DNA of 64,000 bases, from contig NZ_CADIJY010000001.1 of the NCBI RefSeq assembly GCF_902859735.1, positions 682,001-746,000 on the forward strand, in the 5' to 3' direction. Within the stretch, counting starts at the first letter, position 1. Each line of letters starts with the position of its first letter. Under the pieces are notes generated by a model. The model searched no databases and was not told the origin of the DNA. It was given only the letters and a program-made list of their open reading frames with translations. Shown here piece by piece: positions 9,077 through 18,794 of the stretch. A program made the translations under genes and the position numbers. The stretch comes from Achromobacter aegrifaciens (lineage in GTDB: Bacteria; Pseudomonadota; Gammaproteobacteria; Burkholderiales; Burkholderiaceae_B).

Positions 9077-11049
9077 GGCCGGGCCTCCGCCGGCGCCTGC
9101 GGTACTGCGCGTTGCGGCTGTTTTTTCTCGCGGCGCTTCAGGCGGTAGCGCGGATCGCTGATCGCCAGCAGCCCGCCCAGGGCCATGAGGATGCAGCCGC
9201 CCCAGATCCAGTCGACGAACGGCTTGTAGTACAGGCGCACGCTCCAGGCGCCTTGCTCCATGGGTTCGCCCAGGGCGACGTAGACATGGCGCAGGCCGTT
9301 GGCGGCGATGGCCGCCTCCGTCATCGGCAGCGCCGAGGACGCATAAGTGCGCTTTTCTGGATGCAGGTCGCGCAGGCGCTTTTCGCCGCGGTAGAGCGCG
9401 AAGGTGCCCATATCGGATTCGTAGTTCGGGCCGCGCACGCGCGCCACGCCCTTGAATTCGACGCGATACGAAGCCACTGGCGCGCTTTGCCCGGGCTGCA
9501 TCAGCAGATCCTGTTCGGTCTCGTAGCTGCCCACCAGCGTAACCCCCGTGACGAACACCGCCACGCCCAGGTGAGCCAGATGCATGCCCAGCCAGCTGCG
9601 TGGCTGGCGCCACCAGCGGTCGCGGGTCGCGCGGATGCGCTTGACGACGTCGACGGCGATGGCGGTCGCCAACCACGCGGCCAGTCCCAGCCCCAGCGCC
9701 GTGCCTCCGGACCAACGCTCGAAGAGCAGGGGAACGCCCACGCCCGCCAGCACGGCCAGCGCCGCGGGAATCGACAGGCGTTTGAGCAGGCTGCCAGCAT
9801 CGGTCGATTTCCAGTTGGCCATGGGCCCCACCGCCATGAGCAGCAGCGCGGGCACCATCAGCGGCACGAAGACCGCGTTGAAGTAGGGTGGTCCGACCGA
9901 CAGCTTGCCCAGGCCCAGCGCGTCGATGAGCAGCGGATATAGCGTGCCCAGCAACACGCTCGCGGCGGCAACCGCCAGCAGCACGTTGTTGACCAGCAAT
10001 AGCGATTCGCGCGATACGAACGCGAACTGGCCGCCGTGGCCGATCCGGGGCGCGCGCAGGGCATACAGGAACAGAGAGCTGCCGACCGTGGCGGTGAACA
10101 GCGCCAGGATGAATACGCCGCGCGCCGGGTCCGTCGCGAACGCATGCACCGAGGTCAGCACGCCCGAACGCACCAGGAACGCGCCCAGCAAGGCCAGCGC
10201 AAACGTGCCGATCGCCAGCAGCACGGTCCAGCTCTTGAAGCTGCCGCGCTTTTCGGTCACGGCCAGCGAGTGGATCAGCGCCGTGCCGGCCAGCCAGGGG
10301 ATGAAGGAGGCGTTTTCCACCGGGTCCCAGAACCACCAGCCGCCCCAACCCAGCTCGTAGTAGGCCCACCAGCTGCCGACCGCGATGCCCAGCGTCAGGA
10401 ACAGCCAGGCCGCTGTGGTCCATGGGCGCGACCAGCGGGCCCAGACCGCGTCCAGATTGCCCGACAGCAGCGCGGCGATGGCGAACGCAAACGCCACCGA
10501 GAACCCGACATAGCCCATGTACAGCAGCGGCGGGTGGAAGATCAGGCCGATGTCCTGCAGCAGCGTGTTCAGGTCCAATCCGTCAGCCGGGGCCGGGACC
10601 AGGCGTTCGAACGGATTCGACGTCAGCAGCACGAACAGCAGGAAGCCCGCGCTGATCAGGCCCAGCACGCCGAGCACGCGCGCGACCATGGCGTCGGGCA
10701 ACTGCCGCGAAAACAGGCTGACCGCGCCGGCCCAGCCCGTCTGCATGAACATCCATAGCAGCAGCGAGCCTTCATGCCCGCCCCAGGTCGCCGCGATGCG
10801 GTAGAACAAGGGCAATTGGGAGTTCGAGTTGTAGGCCACATAGGCCACCGAATAGTCCTTGGCCGCGAAAGACCAGATCAGCGCCCCAAGGCTGAACGAA
10901 ACCAGCAGGAACTGGATCTGCGCGGCGGGCCGCGCAATGGCGATCCAGTCCGCGCGGTCCAGGGCCGCGCCGCGCAGCGCGAGCGCACCTTGCACCAGCG
11001 CCACGAACAGCGTCAGGATCAGGGCGAAATGAGCGAGTTCCGGAATCAT
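9073..11049 (-). CDS. ccmF: Heme lyase subunit CcmF
   Basis: A 658-residue polytopic inner-membrane protein that, with CcmH and CcmI, ligates heme from CcmE to apocytochrome c. The tryptophan-rich WWD domain is at about 235-246 ([12 protein letters not shown]). Conserved membrane histidines occur in HEGSLLLW (near 92) and in [10 protein letters not shown] (near 172). The length is normal for the family. It overlaps ccmE and ccmG by 4 bp each. Confidence 0.97.
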   Translation of the reverse strand: MIPELAHFALILTLFVALVQGALALRGAALDRADWIAIARPAAQIQFLLVSFSLGALIWSFAAKDYSVAYVAYNSNSQLPLFYRIAATWGGHEGSLLLWMFMQTGWAGAVSLFSRQLPDAMVARVLGVLGLISAGFLLFVLLTSNPFERLVPAPADGLDLNTLLQDIGLIFHPPLLYMGYVGFSVAFAFAIAALLSGNLDAVWARWSRPWTTAAWLFLTLGIAVGSWWAYYELGWGGWWFWDPVENASFIPWLAGTALIHSLAVTEKRGSFKSWTVLLAIGTFALALLGAFLVRSGVLTSVHAFATDPARGVFILALFTATVGSSLFLYALRAPRIGHGGQFAFVSRESLLLVNNVLLAVAAASVLLGTLYPLLIDALGLGKLSVGPPYFNAVFVPLMVPALLLMAVGPMANWKSTDAGSLLKRLSIPAALAVLAGVGVPLLFERWSGGTALGLGLAAWLATAIAVDVVKRIRATRDRWWRQPRSWLGMHLAHLGVAVFVTGVTLVGSYETEQDLLMQPGQSAPVASYRVEFKGVARVRGPNYESDMGTFALYRGEKRLRDLHPEKRTYASSALPMTEAAIAANGLRHVYVALGEPMEQGAWSVRLYYKPFVDWIWGGCILMALGGLLAISDPRYRLKRREKKQPQRAVPQAPAEARP

Positions 11050-11513
11050 CGGGAGCGGGCCTCCTGGGGGGCGGTCTTCGGTGCGGCCTGCGATACGGCC
11101 TGATCGATCGCGTGCTGCGCCTCGGGGGGCATGTAGTTCTCGTCATGCTTGGCCAGCACCTCGTCGGCGCGGAACAGGCCATCGCCGTCCAGCCGGCCCT
11201 GCGCCACGACGCCCTTTCCTTCGCTGAACAGGTCCGGCAGGATGCCTTCATAGGCCACGCGGACGGTGTGGGCCGTATCGGTCACGACGAAACGGACGGT
11301 GAGCGAGCCCGGCGTGCGCTGCACGCTGCCGCCTTCGACCATGCCGCCCACGCGGAAGGCGCGTCCAGCCGGCGCTTCGTTATTGCTGACCTGGGTGGGC
11401 GTGTAGAAGAACACCAGATTGCTCTGGAAGGCGTTGAGCACCAGCGCGCTGGCCACGCCCACCGAGGCCAGCTCGCCCAGGACGAGCCACAAGCGACGTG
11501 TCCGCTTACTCAT
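11046..11513 (-). CDS. ccmE: Heme chaperone CcmE
   Basis: A 155-residue periplasmic heme chaperone anchored by an N-terminal helix (residues 8-28). The covalent heme site HDENY has His123 and Tyr127, as in characterised CcmE. The OB-fold region [12 protein letters not shown] and the C-terminal flexible tail are present. It overlaps ccmD by 8 bp and ccmF by 4 bp. Confidence 0.96.
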   Translation of the reverse strand: MSKRTRRLWLVLGELASVGVASALVLNAFQSNLVFFYTPTQVSNNEAPAGRAFRVGGMVEGGSVQRTPGSLTVRFVVTDTAHTVRVAYEGILPDLFSEGKGVVAQGRLDGDGLFRADEVLAKHDENYMPPEAQHAIDQAVSQAAPKTAPQEARSR

Positions 11514-11688
11514 CGCCGCCCTCCCGCCATTGAACGGGGGGCGGCCCCGCCAGGATTGCGCGGCGGCGGCGCGCCAGCAGCAGCTGTTCGCTGCCCAGCA
11601 GGAACGCCGTCATCAGCAGCGATCCCCACACGTAAAGCGCATAACCGCCCATGGCGAGGAACTCGCCCAGACTGGACCAGTGCATCAT
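11506..11688 (-). CDS. ccmD: Small membrane protein CcmD
   Basis: A 60-residue protein with one membrane helix (about residues 13-35) and a basic cytosolic tail ([10 protein letters not shown]). CcmD helps release holo-CcmE from the CcmABC complex. The identification rests on size, topology and its place between ccmC and ccmE, with overlaps on both sides. Confidence 0.9.
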   Translation of the reverse strand: MMHWSSLGEFLAMGGYALYVWGSLLMTAFLLGSEQLLLARRRRAILAGPPPVQWREGGDE

Positions 11689-12419
11689 TCGCTACTCCAT
11701 TGTTCGCGGATCCAGGCCGCGTGCCGCTCGCGCTCGAGCACGATGCAGCGCAGGCGCGCCAGCGCCGTTGCGATGCTGTACATCCACGCGGCCAGGGACA
11801 TCAGCAGCATGCCGGCGAGCATGATGCCGGCCATGCTTGGTGCGGCGGTCAGCGAGACCGAAGCGCCCTGGTGCAAGGTGCTCCACCATTGCACCGAGAA
11901 ATAGATGATGGGAATGTTGACCACGCCGGCCAGCACCAGCACCGATCCGGCGCGGTCGGCGCGCTGCGGATCGTCGATGGCGGCCCTCAACGCGATATAG
12001 CCCGCGTACAGGAACAGCAGGATCAATTCCGAGGTCAGCCGCGCATCCCAGACCCACCAGGCGCCCCACATGGGCTTGCCCCATAGCGCGCCGGTCCACA
12101 GCGAAAGAAACGTGAACAACGCGCCGGTGGGTGCCAGCGCGGCGATCATCATGGCTGACAGCCTGCTGTTGAAAACCAGGTGGACCAACGCCCAGAACGC
12201 CATCACCAGATAAACGAACATCGACATCCAGGAGACCGGGACATGGACGAAGATGATGCGGTAGCCCTGGCCCTGCTGAAAATCGGCGGGCGCGGCGATA
12301 AAGCCGATATAGAGGCCGGCCGCGGCCAGCAGGACCGCGGCCGTGGCGAACCAGGGGATTGCTTTTCCGGCCAGGGGATAGAAGGCCTTGGGCGAGGCAT
12401 AGTGAAACCAGCGGATCAT
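11685..12419 (-). CDS. ccmC: Heme delivery protein CcmC
   Basis: A 244-residue, six-helix membrane protein that presents heme to CcmE. The WWD motif is at about 117-130 (MWGAWWVWDARLTSEL), and FVHVPVSWMSM near residue 57 carries a conserved His. The start ATG at 12419 (MIRWFHYASP) was chosen because AGGA precedes it and the family begins there. A longer in-frame ORF reaches 12521 but would overlap ccmB. Confidence 0.95.
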   Translation of the reverse strand: MIRWFHYASPKAFYPLAGKAIPWFATAAVLLAAAGLYIGFIAAPADFQQGQGYRIIFVHVPVSWMSMFVYLVMAFWALVHLVFNSRLSAMMIAALAPTGALFTFLSLWTGALWGKPMWGAWWVWDARLTSELILLFLYAGYIALRAAIDDPQRADRAGSVLVLAGVVNIPIIYFSVQWWSTLHQGASVSLTAAPSMAGIMLAGMLLMSLAAWMYSIATALARLRCIVLERERHAAWIREQWSSE

Positions 12420-12426
12420 GGGTTCC

Positions 12427-13104
12427 TCATTCAAGCGAGATGCGTAGGGCGGCGGCCGCGCCCAGCGGCGCGAGGAACAGGGACAAGGCCAGCACGGCGC
12501 CCAACAGCGACAGGTGCGCATTCGCGCCCAGGCCGCTTTGCGCTGCCTGCACAGCGCCCGCGCCGAATACCAGAATGGGAATGAAGAGGGGCAGCACCAG
12601 CAGGGCCAGCAGCGCGCCGCCGCCGCGCGCGGTCAGGGTGAGCGCCGCGCCTATGGCGCCGATCAGGCCAAGCGCGGGCGTGCCGATGGCCAGGCCCAGC
12701 GTCAGGATCAGAAGGGCGGCGGCATCCAGGCCGAATTGCAGGCCCAGCACGGGCGCAAGCAAGGTCAGCGGCAAACCGGACAGCAGCCAGTGGGCCGCTG
12801 CCTTGCCCAGCACGATCACCGGCAAGGGCGCGGCGGACAGTATCAACTGCTCCAGTGAACCGTCGCGATGGTCTGCCTCGAACAGGCGGCCCAGCGACAT
12901 CAGGCAGGACAGCAAGGCCGTCACCCAGAGCACGCCTGGCGCAATGACGCGCAGCGTTTCCCGTTCGGGGCCGACCGCCAGGGGAAACAGGCTGGCAGCC
13001 ACCAGGAAGAAGGCCAGCGGCGTCAGCGTGTCGCTGGCGCGCCGTTGGGCGATGCGCAGGTCGCGCAGCGCAATGGCTGCGAGCAATTTCGGCATGGAAC
13101 TCAT
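12427..13104 (-). CDS. ccmB: Heme exporter membrane subunit CcmB
   Basis: A 225-residue, six-helix permease of the CcmAB ABC complex, which releases holo-CcmE from CcmC. The N-terminal RDLRIAQRRASDTLTPLAFF and the FEADHRDGSLEQL segment are typical of CcmB. It lies 3 bp downstream of ccmA and 7 bp before ccmC. Confidence 0.95.
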   Translation of the reverse strand: MSSMPKLLAAIALRDLRIAQRRASDTLTPLAFFLVAASLFPLAVGPERETLRVIAPGVLWVTALLSCLMSLGRLFEADHRDGSLEQLILSAAPLPVIVLGKAAAHWLLSGLPLTLLAPVLGLQFGLDAAALLILTLGLAIGTPALGLIGAIGAALTLTARGGGALLALLVLPLFIPILVFGAGAVQAAQSGLGANAHLSLLGAVLALSLFLAPLGAAAALRISLE

Positions 13105-13107
13105 GCG

Positions 13108-13722
13108 CTAGGAGCCAAGCCGGATCTGCTTGTGCGCATGGTCCAGCGCGATCGCCTGATGGCTCGTCGCCACGATCGCGCCGCCATCGCGCAGATGGCG
13201 ATCCATGGCGCGCGCCAGCCACGCGTGAGCGGTGGCGTCCAGGGCGGTCACGGGTTCGTCGAGAATCCAGAGGGGGCGGAATTCGGCAAGCAGGCGGGCG
13301 AGGGCCGCCCGCCGCCTCTGGCCAGCCGACAGGGCGCGGATAGGAAGATGCTGCTTGTCGTCGAGTCCTGCTTCGTGCAGCGCGGAGGCAATCGCCGCGG
13401 GACGCTCCGCGTGTCCGCTTGCGGCCTGTAGCGCCCGCAGATTCTGGATAGCGCTGAGTTCACCATTGAGGCCGTCGGCATGCCCCAAATAGAAGAACTG
13501 GCTGCGATAGTTGCTGCCAAGTTGCGAAATGCCGAGTCCCTGCCACAGCACCTTGCCGCGAGCGGGCTGCGCCAAGCCCGCCAGAATGCGCAGCAGGCTG
13601 GTCTTGCCGCTGCCGTTGCGTCCGTGGACGAAGAGGCATTCGCCGGGCGCCACCTGCAAGGCCAGTTGCTTGAACAGCGGGCGCTCCGCGCGCATGCAAC
13701 CAAGATCCATCGCTTCAAGCAT
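13108..13722 (-). CDS. ccmA: ABC transporter ATP-binding subunit CcmA
   Basis: A 204-residue ATPase and the first gene of the ccm operon. Walker A GRNGSGKT is at 34-41, the signature LSAGQ at 131-135 and Walker B WILDEP at 152-157. It couples ATP hydrolysis to release of heme-loaded CcmE. A CopR-like inverted repeat lies 73-86 bp upstream of the start, which may put the whole operon under copper control. Confidence 0.95.
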   Translation of the reverse strand: MLEAMDLGCMRAERPLFKQLALQVAPGECLFVHGRNGSGKTSLLRILAGLAQPARGKVLWQGLGISQLGSNYRSQFFYLGHADGLNGELSAIQNLRALQAASGHAERPAAIASALHEAGLDDKQHLPIRALSAGQRRRAALARLLAEFRPLWILDEPVTALDATAHAWLARAMDRHLRDGGAIVATSHQAIALDHAHKQIRLGS

Positions 13723-13794
13723 TGCCGCTCCGCCGCTCTGTGGACAAAGGGGCCACTATAGGGAGGCGCGTCTGACCGTCACATTGCTGGCGGT

Positions 13795-13815
13795 TTACAT
13801 TCCTGTAATGTTCGG
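13795..13815. promoter_or_regulatory. CopR-like box upstream of ccmA
   Basis: The inverted repeat TTACA-TTCC-TGTAA (13795-13808) is followed by TGTTCGG. The same 21-bp block, with one change, occurs at 17412-17432 upstream of the cupredoxin gene. TTAC-N6-GTAA repeats of this kind are typical targets of CopR/CusR-type regulators. Here it lies upstream of ccmA and beyond the 3' end of the pcoB-like gene. Confidence 0.6.
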
Positions 13816-13869
13816 ACGGAAACGGCCGTGTTTCAGCACAGATCGCGCGGATGCGGGCGTAGCAGTTGG

Positions 13870-13906
13870 AAAAGTTCTGGCCGACGCCGCGAGTTGCGGC
13901 GCCGGC
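13870..13906 (-). terminator. Terminator after the outer-membrane copper gene
   Basis: Reading the minus strand, a stem GCCGGCGCCGC / GCGGCGTCGGC (one A-C mismatch) with loop AACTC begins just past the stop codon. It is followed by AGAACTTTTCC, a short T-rich run. It would end the copper-resistance operon before the ccm promoter region. Confidence 0.6.
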
Positions 13907-13911
13907 GATAC

Positions 13912-14955
13912 TTAGAACCAGATGCGCACGCCGGCCAGGATCGCGCGTTCGGAACGGCTTTCTCCGGCTTCGCTGGCGTAGCTGGCGGTCTTGCCGAACT
14001 TGCGTCCGAACGACACGCCGACATACGGGGCGAATTCGCGCGTGACCTCGTAGCGCAGCCGCAAGGAGAACGATGCGTCCGACAGCCCGGAACCCACGCC
14101 GCGTTCCTCGTCATTCTTGCCGTTCAGGCTGGCTTCGATTTCAGGCGTCAGGATCAGGCGCTGCGTGAGCAGCAGGTCGTATTCCGCCTTCAGCGCCAGC
14201 GCGGTTCTGCCGGATCCGCCGACGTAGCCGGTGATTTCGGTTTCGATGCCGTAGGGCGCCACGCCTTGCACGCCGAACGCCGCCCAGTTGCGCTTCGGTC
14301 CCGTGCCGAAATCGCGCCGCGCACCGAGTTGCAGGTCCCAGAACGGCGAGATCGTGTGGCTCCAGAAGGCCTCGATCTTGGCGTCCGTGCTGCCGTTCAG
14401 GCGATCGCCTTCGCTTTTGATCCACAGCTTGTTCAGATCGCGGCCGATCCAGAACTGGCCGTCCCATTGCAGGCTGGTCTGTTCGTTGCGGTCGTAGGCG
14501 ACGCCGAGCTTGTCGAACAGCAGGTGGCTGGTGACGACGTTGTCCATCATGTGCGGATGGATGCGGTAGGCGGCGTAGCGCTGCTCCGTGCTGCCGTCGC
14601 TGGAGGGCAGGGATCCCACCGGCGGGCCTTTGGGCGGGGATTCGTCCATGCCGGGCATGGCGCCGTGATCCATGCCCGGCATCGAACTGTGATCCATGCC
14701 TTGCATCGAGCCGTGGTCCATGCCTTTCATTGAACCGGGGGCCATGCTCTTCGTCGAGGTCGGATTCTGACCCTGCGTCGATCCATGGTTCATGCCAGGC
14801 ATCGAACTGTGGTCCATGCCTTGCATCGAGCCATGGTCCATGCCGTCCATCGTTCCGGCCGGCGCCTGCGCCTGGGCCAGTCCGGATGCGGCCGCAAGAA
14901 GGGCGGCGCCCGCGACGAGCCCGGACCAGTGCATTCTGGATGTCGTTGTTCTCAT
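13912..14955 (-). CDS. pcoB: PcoB/CopB-family outer-membrane copper resistance protein
   Basis: A 347-residue protein. A signal peptide (residues 1-30, ending AQA) precedes a Met/His/Asp-rich linker with repeats of MDHGSM and MDHSSMPGM up to about residue 105. The rest is a beta-barrel domain typical of CopB/PcoB, ending in aromatic WF as outer-membrane proteins do. The start ATG at 14955 has AGGGGG just upstream and begins 8 bp after the oxidase stop; an upstream in-frame extension to 15144 lies inside the oxidase gene. It probably sequesters Cu at the outer membrane. Confidence 0.92.
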   Translation of the reverse strand: MRTTTSRMHWSGLVAGAALLAAASGLAQAQAPAGTMDGMDHGSMQGMDHSSMPGMNHGSTQGQNPTSTKSMAPGSMKGMDHGSMQGMDHSSMPGMDHGAMPGMDESPPKGPPVGSLPSSDGSTEQRYAAYRIHPHMMDNVVTSHLLFDKLGVAYDRNEQTSLQWDGQFWIGRDLNKLWIKSEGDRLNGSTDAKIEAFWSHTISPFWDLQLGARRDFGTGPKRNWAAFGVQGVAPYGIETEITGYVGGSGRTALALKAEYDLLLTQRLILTPEIEASLNGKNDEERGVGSGLSDASFSLRLRYEVTREFAPYVGVSFGRKFGKTASYASEAGESRSERAILAGVRIWF

Positions 14956-14963
14956 TATTCCCC

Positions 14964-16799
14964 CTATTCCACGACGACCGCGCGGAACATGCCGGCCTCC
15001 ATGTGGAACAGCAAGTGGCAGTGATAGGCCCAGTTGCCGCGCGCGTCCGCGCTGACGCGGTAAGTGAGGCGCTGCGCCGGGTTCAGGCTGATCGTGTGCT
15101 TGCGCACCTGGAAATTGCCGTCGGCGGATTCGAGGTCGCTCCACAAGCCATGCAGGTGGATGGGGTGCGTCATCATGGTGTCGTTGACCAGCACGAAGCG
15201 CACGCGCTCGCCATACTGGAGCACGATGGGCTTGGCCTCAGTGAACTTCAGCCCGTTGAACGACCACATGTAGCGGTCCATGTTGCCGGTCAGGTGCAGT
15301 TCGATCTCGCGAGTCGGCGGGCGGTTGTCCGCGGGTTCGACCATGGAGTGCAGGTCCGCATAGGTCAGCACGCGGCGGCCATTGTTGCGCAGGCCCACGC
15401 CTGGATCGTCCAGCCGGGTCGAAACGATGTCAGGCACCATGGAGTTGGCGGGACTGTACTCGGCGGGGTAGGGATGCTTGACCTCGACCATGCCGCCTTC
15501 GTTGCCGCCCGCGCCATGGTTCATGCCTGCCATTCCTGCCATGCCGGCGTGGTCCATGCCGGCCATGGAGCCGTGATTCATGCCGCCCTGAGCGCCATGG
15601 TTCATTGCACCCTGAGCGCCGTGGTCCATTCCCCCCGCTTGCGAGCCGCCCATGTCCATGCCGGGCATGTCGTGCGCCATGCCCATGTCCATCATGGTCA
15701 GCACCTGCACCGGGTCCAGCGCCGGGATCTCGGCCTGCATGCCCTCGCGCGGGGCCAGCGTGCCGCGCGCATAGCCGGAGCGGTCCATGGCCTGCGAAAA
15801 GATCGTGTAGGCGCGCTCGTCCTGCGGTTCGACGATGACGTCATAGGTCTCGGCCACAGCGATGCGGAACTCTTCCACCTCCACGGGCCGCACGGCCAGG
15901 CCGTCGGCGGCCACCACCGTCATCTTCAGTCCGGGGATGCGCACGTCGAAGTAGGTCATGGCCGACCCGTTGATGAAGCGCAGGCGGATCCGTTCGCCCG
16001 GACGGAACAGGCCGGTCCAGTTGCCGGCCGGCGATTTGCCATTGGTAAGGAAGGTATAGGTTGCGCCCGAGACGTCGGCCAGGTCGGTCTGGTTCATGCG
16101 CATCTTCTGCCACATGAGCCGCTCGTTCAGCGCATTCTTCCAGCCGGATTTTTCGGCGTCGTCGATCAGGCTGCCGACGGTGGGCTGGATGTAGTTGTAG
16201 TAGTCGGGCATCACCTTGAGCTTGCGGAACACGCTCATGGGATCCTCGTCGGTCCAGTCGGACAACAGCACCACATAGTCGCGGTCCGCGCGCACCGGGT
16301 CCGGGCGCTTGGGGTCGATGACGATGGCGCCGTACAGTCCCGTTTGTTCCTGGAAGCCGGAATGGCTGTGATACCAGTACGTGCCGCTTTGCCCCACGTC
16401 GAACTGGTACGTGAAGGTTTCGCCGGGCGCGATGCCGGGAAAGCTCAGGCCGGGAACGCCGTCCATGCCGGTGGGCAGGATGATGCCGTGCCAGTGGATC
16501 GAGGTGTCTTCGCGCAGGCGGTTGGTGACGCGCAGCGTGACGCGGTCGCCTTCGCGCCAGCGCAGCGTGGGCGCGGGCAGCATGCCGTTGACCGTGGTTG
16601 CGATGCGGGGAGCGCCAGTGAAATTGGCGGGGCTCTCGCCGATCTCCAGGTTGAACTCGGTGCCCGACAGCACGCTCTGCCGGGCGGCGCCGGCCTGCGC
16701 CCAAGAAGACGGGCTCCACAGACCCATGCCGGCCAGCGCGCCGCCCGTGGCCAGGCCCTGCACAAACCGGCGGCGCGGATTCGAAACTGCTCTACTCAT
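14964..16799 (-). CDS. pcoA: Periplasmic multicopper oxidase PcoA/CopA
   Basis: A 611-residue cuproxidase of copper resistance systems. A Tat signal with PRRRFVQG at residues 8-15 shows folded export. Copper ligands are in HWHG (102-105), WYHSH (142-146), HPIHLHG near the C-terminus, and HCHLLFHMEAGM (593-604), which holds the type 1 site. A Met/His-rich insert of MDHG/MNHG repeats around residues 385-435 probably binds extra Cu(I). GGGGAGATAGAGC precedes the start ATG at 16799. It follows the cupredoxin gene and precedes the outer-membrane partner. This oxidase is often also called CopA, like the unrelated ATPase at 3916. Confidence 0.96.
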   Translation of the reverse strand: MSRAVSNPRRRFVQGLATGGALAGMGLWSPSSWAQAGAARQSVLSGTEFNLEIGESPANFTGAPRIATTVNGMLPAPTLRWREGDRVTLRVTNRLREDTSIHWHGIILPTGMDGVPGLSFPGIAPGETFTYQFDVGQSGTYWYHSHSGFQEQTGLYGAIVIDPKRPDPVRADRDYVVLLSDWTDEDPMSVFRKLKVMPDYYNYIQPTVGSLIDDAEKSGWKNALNERLMWQKMRMNQTDLADVSGATYTFLTNGKSPAGNWTGLFRPGERIRLRFINGSAMTYFDVRIPGLKMTVVAADGLAVRPVEVEEFRIAVAETYDVIVEPQDERAYTIFSQAMDRSGYARGTLAPREGMQAEIPALDPVQVLTMMDMGMAHDMPGMDMGGSQAGGMDHGAQGAMNHGAQGGMNHGSMAGMDHAGMAGMAGMNHGAGGNEGGMVEVKHPYPAEYSPANSMVPDIVSTRLDDPGVGLRNNGRRVLTYADLHSMVEPADNRPPTREIELHLTGNMDRYMWSFNGLKFTEAKPIVLQYGERVRFVLVNDTMMTHPIHLHGLWSDLESADGNFQVRKHTISLNPAQRLTYRVSADARGNWAYHCHLLFHMEAGMFRAVVVE

Positions 16800-16841
16800 G
16801 CTCTATCTCCCCGGTAGCCGGACCGGCATCCCGGCAGTGGA

Positions 16842-17333
16842 TTACTTGACGGAAACCGCGCCCTTCATGCCGGCGGGATAGTGTCCGGGCTCCAGGCAGG
16901 CGAAGGCGACGGTTCCCGCCTTGTCGAAAGTCCAGACGATGTCGCCGGCCTTGCCCGCTTCCAGGGACACGGAGTTCGGCTCCTCGTGGCGCATGCCCGG
17001 GTCCTTGAGCATCATCTGGTAGTGGCTGTTCAGGTCTGCCGTGGTGCCCAGCACCATTTCGTGGCGGATCTTGCCGGAGTTGGTGACCTTGAAACGGATG
17101 GTCTCGCCCGCCTTGACGTCGATCTTGTCCGGCGTGAAGCGCATTGCATCCGTCATGTCGACCACGATCGTGCGCGAGACCTTGGCGGGGTTGCCGGGCT
17201 TGCCGATGGGGGCGGCGGCGTCATGGCCGCCGCCGTGGCCCGCGCCGTGGCCGGGGGCAGCCATGGCGCCGAAGGAAAGCAAAAAGACGCCCGCGGCCAC
17301 GGCGCCTTGTGCGAGTTTCACCAGTTTCTTCAT
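16842..17333 (-). CDS. Periplasmic cupredoxin-family protein
   Basis: A 163-residue exported protein. The signal peptide covers residues 1-25, followed by a short Gly/His-rich segment (GHGAGHGGGH). A plastocyanin/azurin-like domain carries type 1 copper ligands His91 (in RHEMV), Cys146, His151 and Met156 (in CLEPGHYPAGM). It is the first structural gene of the copper operon after copRS and probably shuttles Cu or electrons to the oxidase. A CopR-like box sits 79-92 bp upstream. Confidence 0.9.
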   Translation of the reverse strand: MKKLVKLAQGAVAAGVFLLSFGAMAAPGHGAGHGGGHDAAAPIGKPGNPAKVSRTIVVDMTDAMRFTPDKIDVKAGETIRFKVTNSGKIRHEMVLGTTADLNSHYQMMLKDPGMRHEEPNSVSLEAGKAGDIVWTFDKAGTVAFACLEPGHYPAGMKGAVSVK

Positions 17334-17411
17334 GCGTATCCTCTAGACTCGAATTGGGGGTAGGAGGCGCCACTTTAGTGACGCGCTCCACACCGCAACC
17401 TGTCGGGAGGA

Positions 17412-17432
17412 TTACTTTCCTGTAATGTTCGG
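17412..17432. promoter_or_regulatory. CopR-like box upstream of the cupredoxin gene
   Basis: The inverted repeat TTAC-TTTCCT-GTAA (17412-17425) followed by TGTTCGG overlaps the last codons and stop of copS. It differs by one base over 21 bp from the box upstream of ccmA. It is well placed to control the cupredoxin-oxidase-barrel operon. Confidence 0.6.
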
Positions 17433-18794
17433 CGTCCGGGACAGTGTGAAGCCGACCTCGGTGCCCTGACCGCCGCAGCGCGCGAACGCGTTGCCGCCGT
17501 GCATGCGGGCAATGGCGCGGACGATGGCCAGGCCCAGGCCGTGCCCGTCGGCGCGCCGGCTGCGGGCATCGTCGCCGCGATAGAAGCGGTCGAAGATGCG
17601 CGGCAGCGCCTCGGATGCGATCGGCGCGCCTGGATTCCTGACCCTGATCTCGATCTCCTCTTGCCGGGTGATGCAATAGAGGTCGATGCCGCGTCCCCGC
17701 GGCGTGGCCCGGATGGCGTTGCTGAGCAGGTTGGCGATGGCGCGCCGCAACAGCCGCGGGTTGGCCATCAAGATGGCGGCGCCGTGCGCGGTCAGGGACA
17801 CGCCGGCTTCGTCCAGCGCAGCCTCGTAGTACTCGGCCACGCGGGCGACCTCGCGGCGCACGTCCACTTCCTGCAGGTCCCCCGCTGGTTCGCCGCCGTC
17901 GGCGCGGGCCAGGAACAGCATGTCGTTGACCAGCGCCTTCAGCCCTTCCAGCTCCTCCAGGTTGGATTCCAGCACCTCTCGCAGCTCCTGCTCGGAACGG
18001 GGGGACGACAGGATGACCTCGGCGCCGCTGATCAGCGTGGCCAGGGGCGTGCGCAGTTCGTGCGCCACGTCGGCGTTGAAGCCTTCCATCTGCTGGTAGG
18101 CCGTTTGCACCCGGCCCAGCATTCCGTTGAAGGTATGGGTGAATTCGCGCAGCTCGCGGTCTATGCCCTGTTCCGGCAGGCGCACGGCAAGATTGTCCGG
18201 CTGGATCCGGGCGGCCTGCTGGGACAGGCGGCGGATGGGCGACAGTGAGCGCCGCACCGCCCATGCCGACAGCACCAGCGTGGCGCCGACCCAGGTGGCG
18301 CAGATCAGGACCAGCGCGGTGGCGAAGGCATACAGGAACTGCGTGCCAGGGCGCAGGTTCACGGCCACGGTGAGCTCGGCCCCCGGCAGCAGCGTGCCTT
18401 CCAGCGGCACGCGCAGCCCGCGCATGTTCCAGCCGTCCTGCGAGTGCAGCCTGATTTCGCGGCCGGACAGCGGCCGCACGTCCACGGGCGGCGCCTCGCC
18501 GTAGAACACGCTGCCGTCGGCGAGCGTGATCCAGGTCTTGAGATTGCCGTGACCGACCATGATGTTGTCCAGGGCGCCACGCAGATCCTGCATCTGCGCC
18601 AGCGTGGTCTGCATGCCGATAAGGTGGTTGATGAGCTCCAGCTTGCCGGCCACCTCGGTGATCTCCTGGCGCTGCACCTCGCGCTTCAAGGCCCAGAACA
18701 AGGTGTAGCCGGCGATGCTGGACACCACCAGCGCAATGACGCCGAGCAGCAGCGTGAGGCGGATTTCCATCGACGCGATGCGCGGCAGCTTCAT
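17412..18794 (-). CDS. copS: Heavy-metal sensor histidine kinase CopS
   Basis: A 460-residue membrane kinase of the CusS/CopS type. Transmembrane helices are at about 12-34 and 153-178 and flank a periplasmic sensor domain. A HAMP linker follows, then the H-box [10 protein letters not shown] with His245, and the N and G boxes of the ATPase domain near the C-terminus ([17 protein letters not shown]). It senses periplasmic Cu and phosphorylates CopR. Its start overlaps the copR stop by 4 bp. Confidence 0.94.
   Translation of the reverse strand: MKLPRIASMEIRLTLLLGVIALVVSSIAGYTLFWALKREVQRQEITEVAGKLELINHLIGMQTTLAQMQDLRGALDNIMVGHGNLKTWITLADGSVFYGEAPPVDVRPLSGREIRLHSQDGWNMRGLRVPLEGTLLPGAELTVAVNLRPGTQFLYAFATALVLICATWVGATLVLSAWAVRRSLSPIRRLSQQAARIQPDNLAVRLPEQGIDRELREFTHTFNGMLGRVQTAYQQMEGFNADVAHELRTPLATLISGAEVILSSPRSEQELREVLESNLEELEGLKALVNDMLFLARADGGEPAGDLQEVDVRREVARVAEYYEAALDEAGVSLTAHGAAILMANPRLLRRAIANLLSNAIRATPRGRGIDLYCITRQEEIEIRVRNPGAPIASEALPRIFDRFYRGDDARSRRADGHGLGLAIVRAIARMHGGNAFARCGGQGTEVGFTLSRTPNITGK

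Noticed and set aside
8559-10423. Long upstream extension of the ccmG frame (622 codons)
   Set aside because: ccmG begins with a proper anchor at 9076; the extension is an alternative frame inside ccmF.
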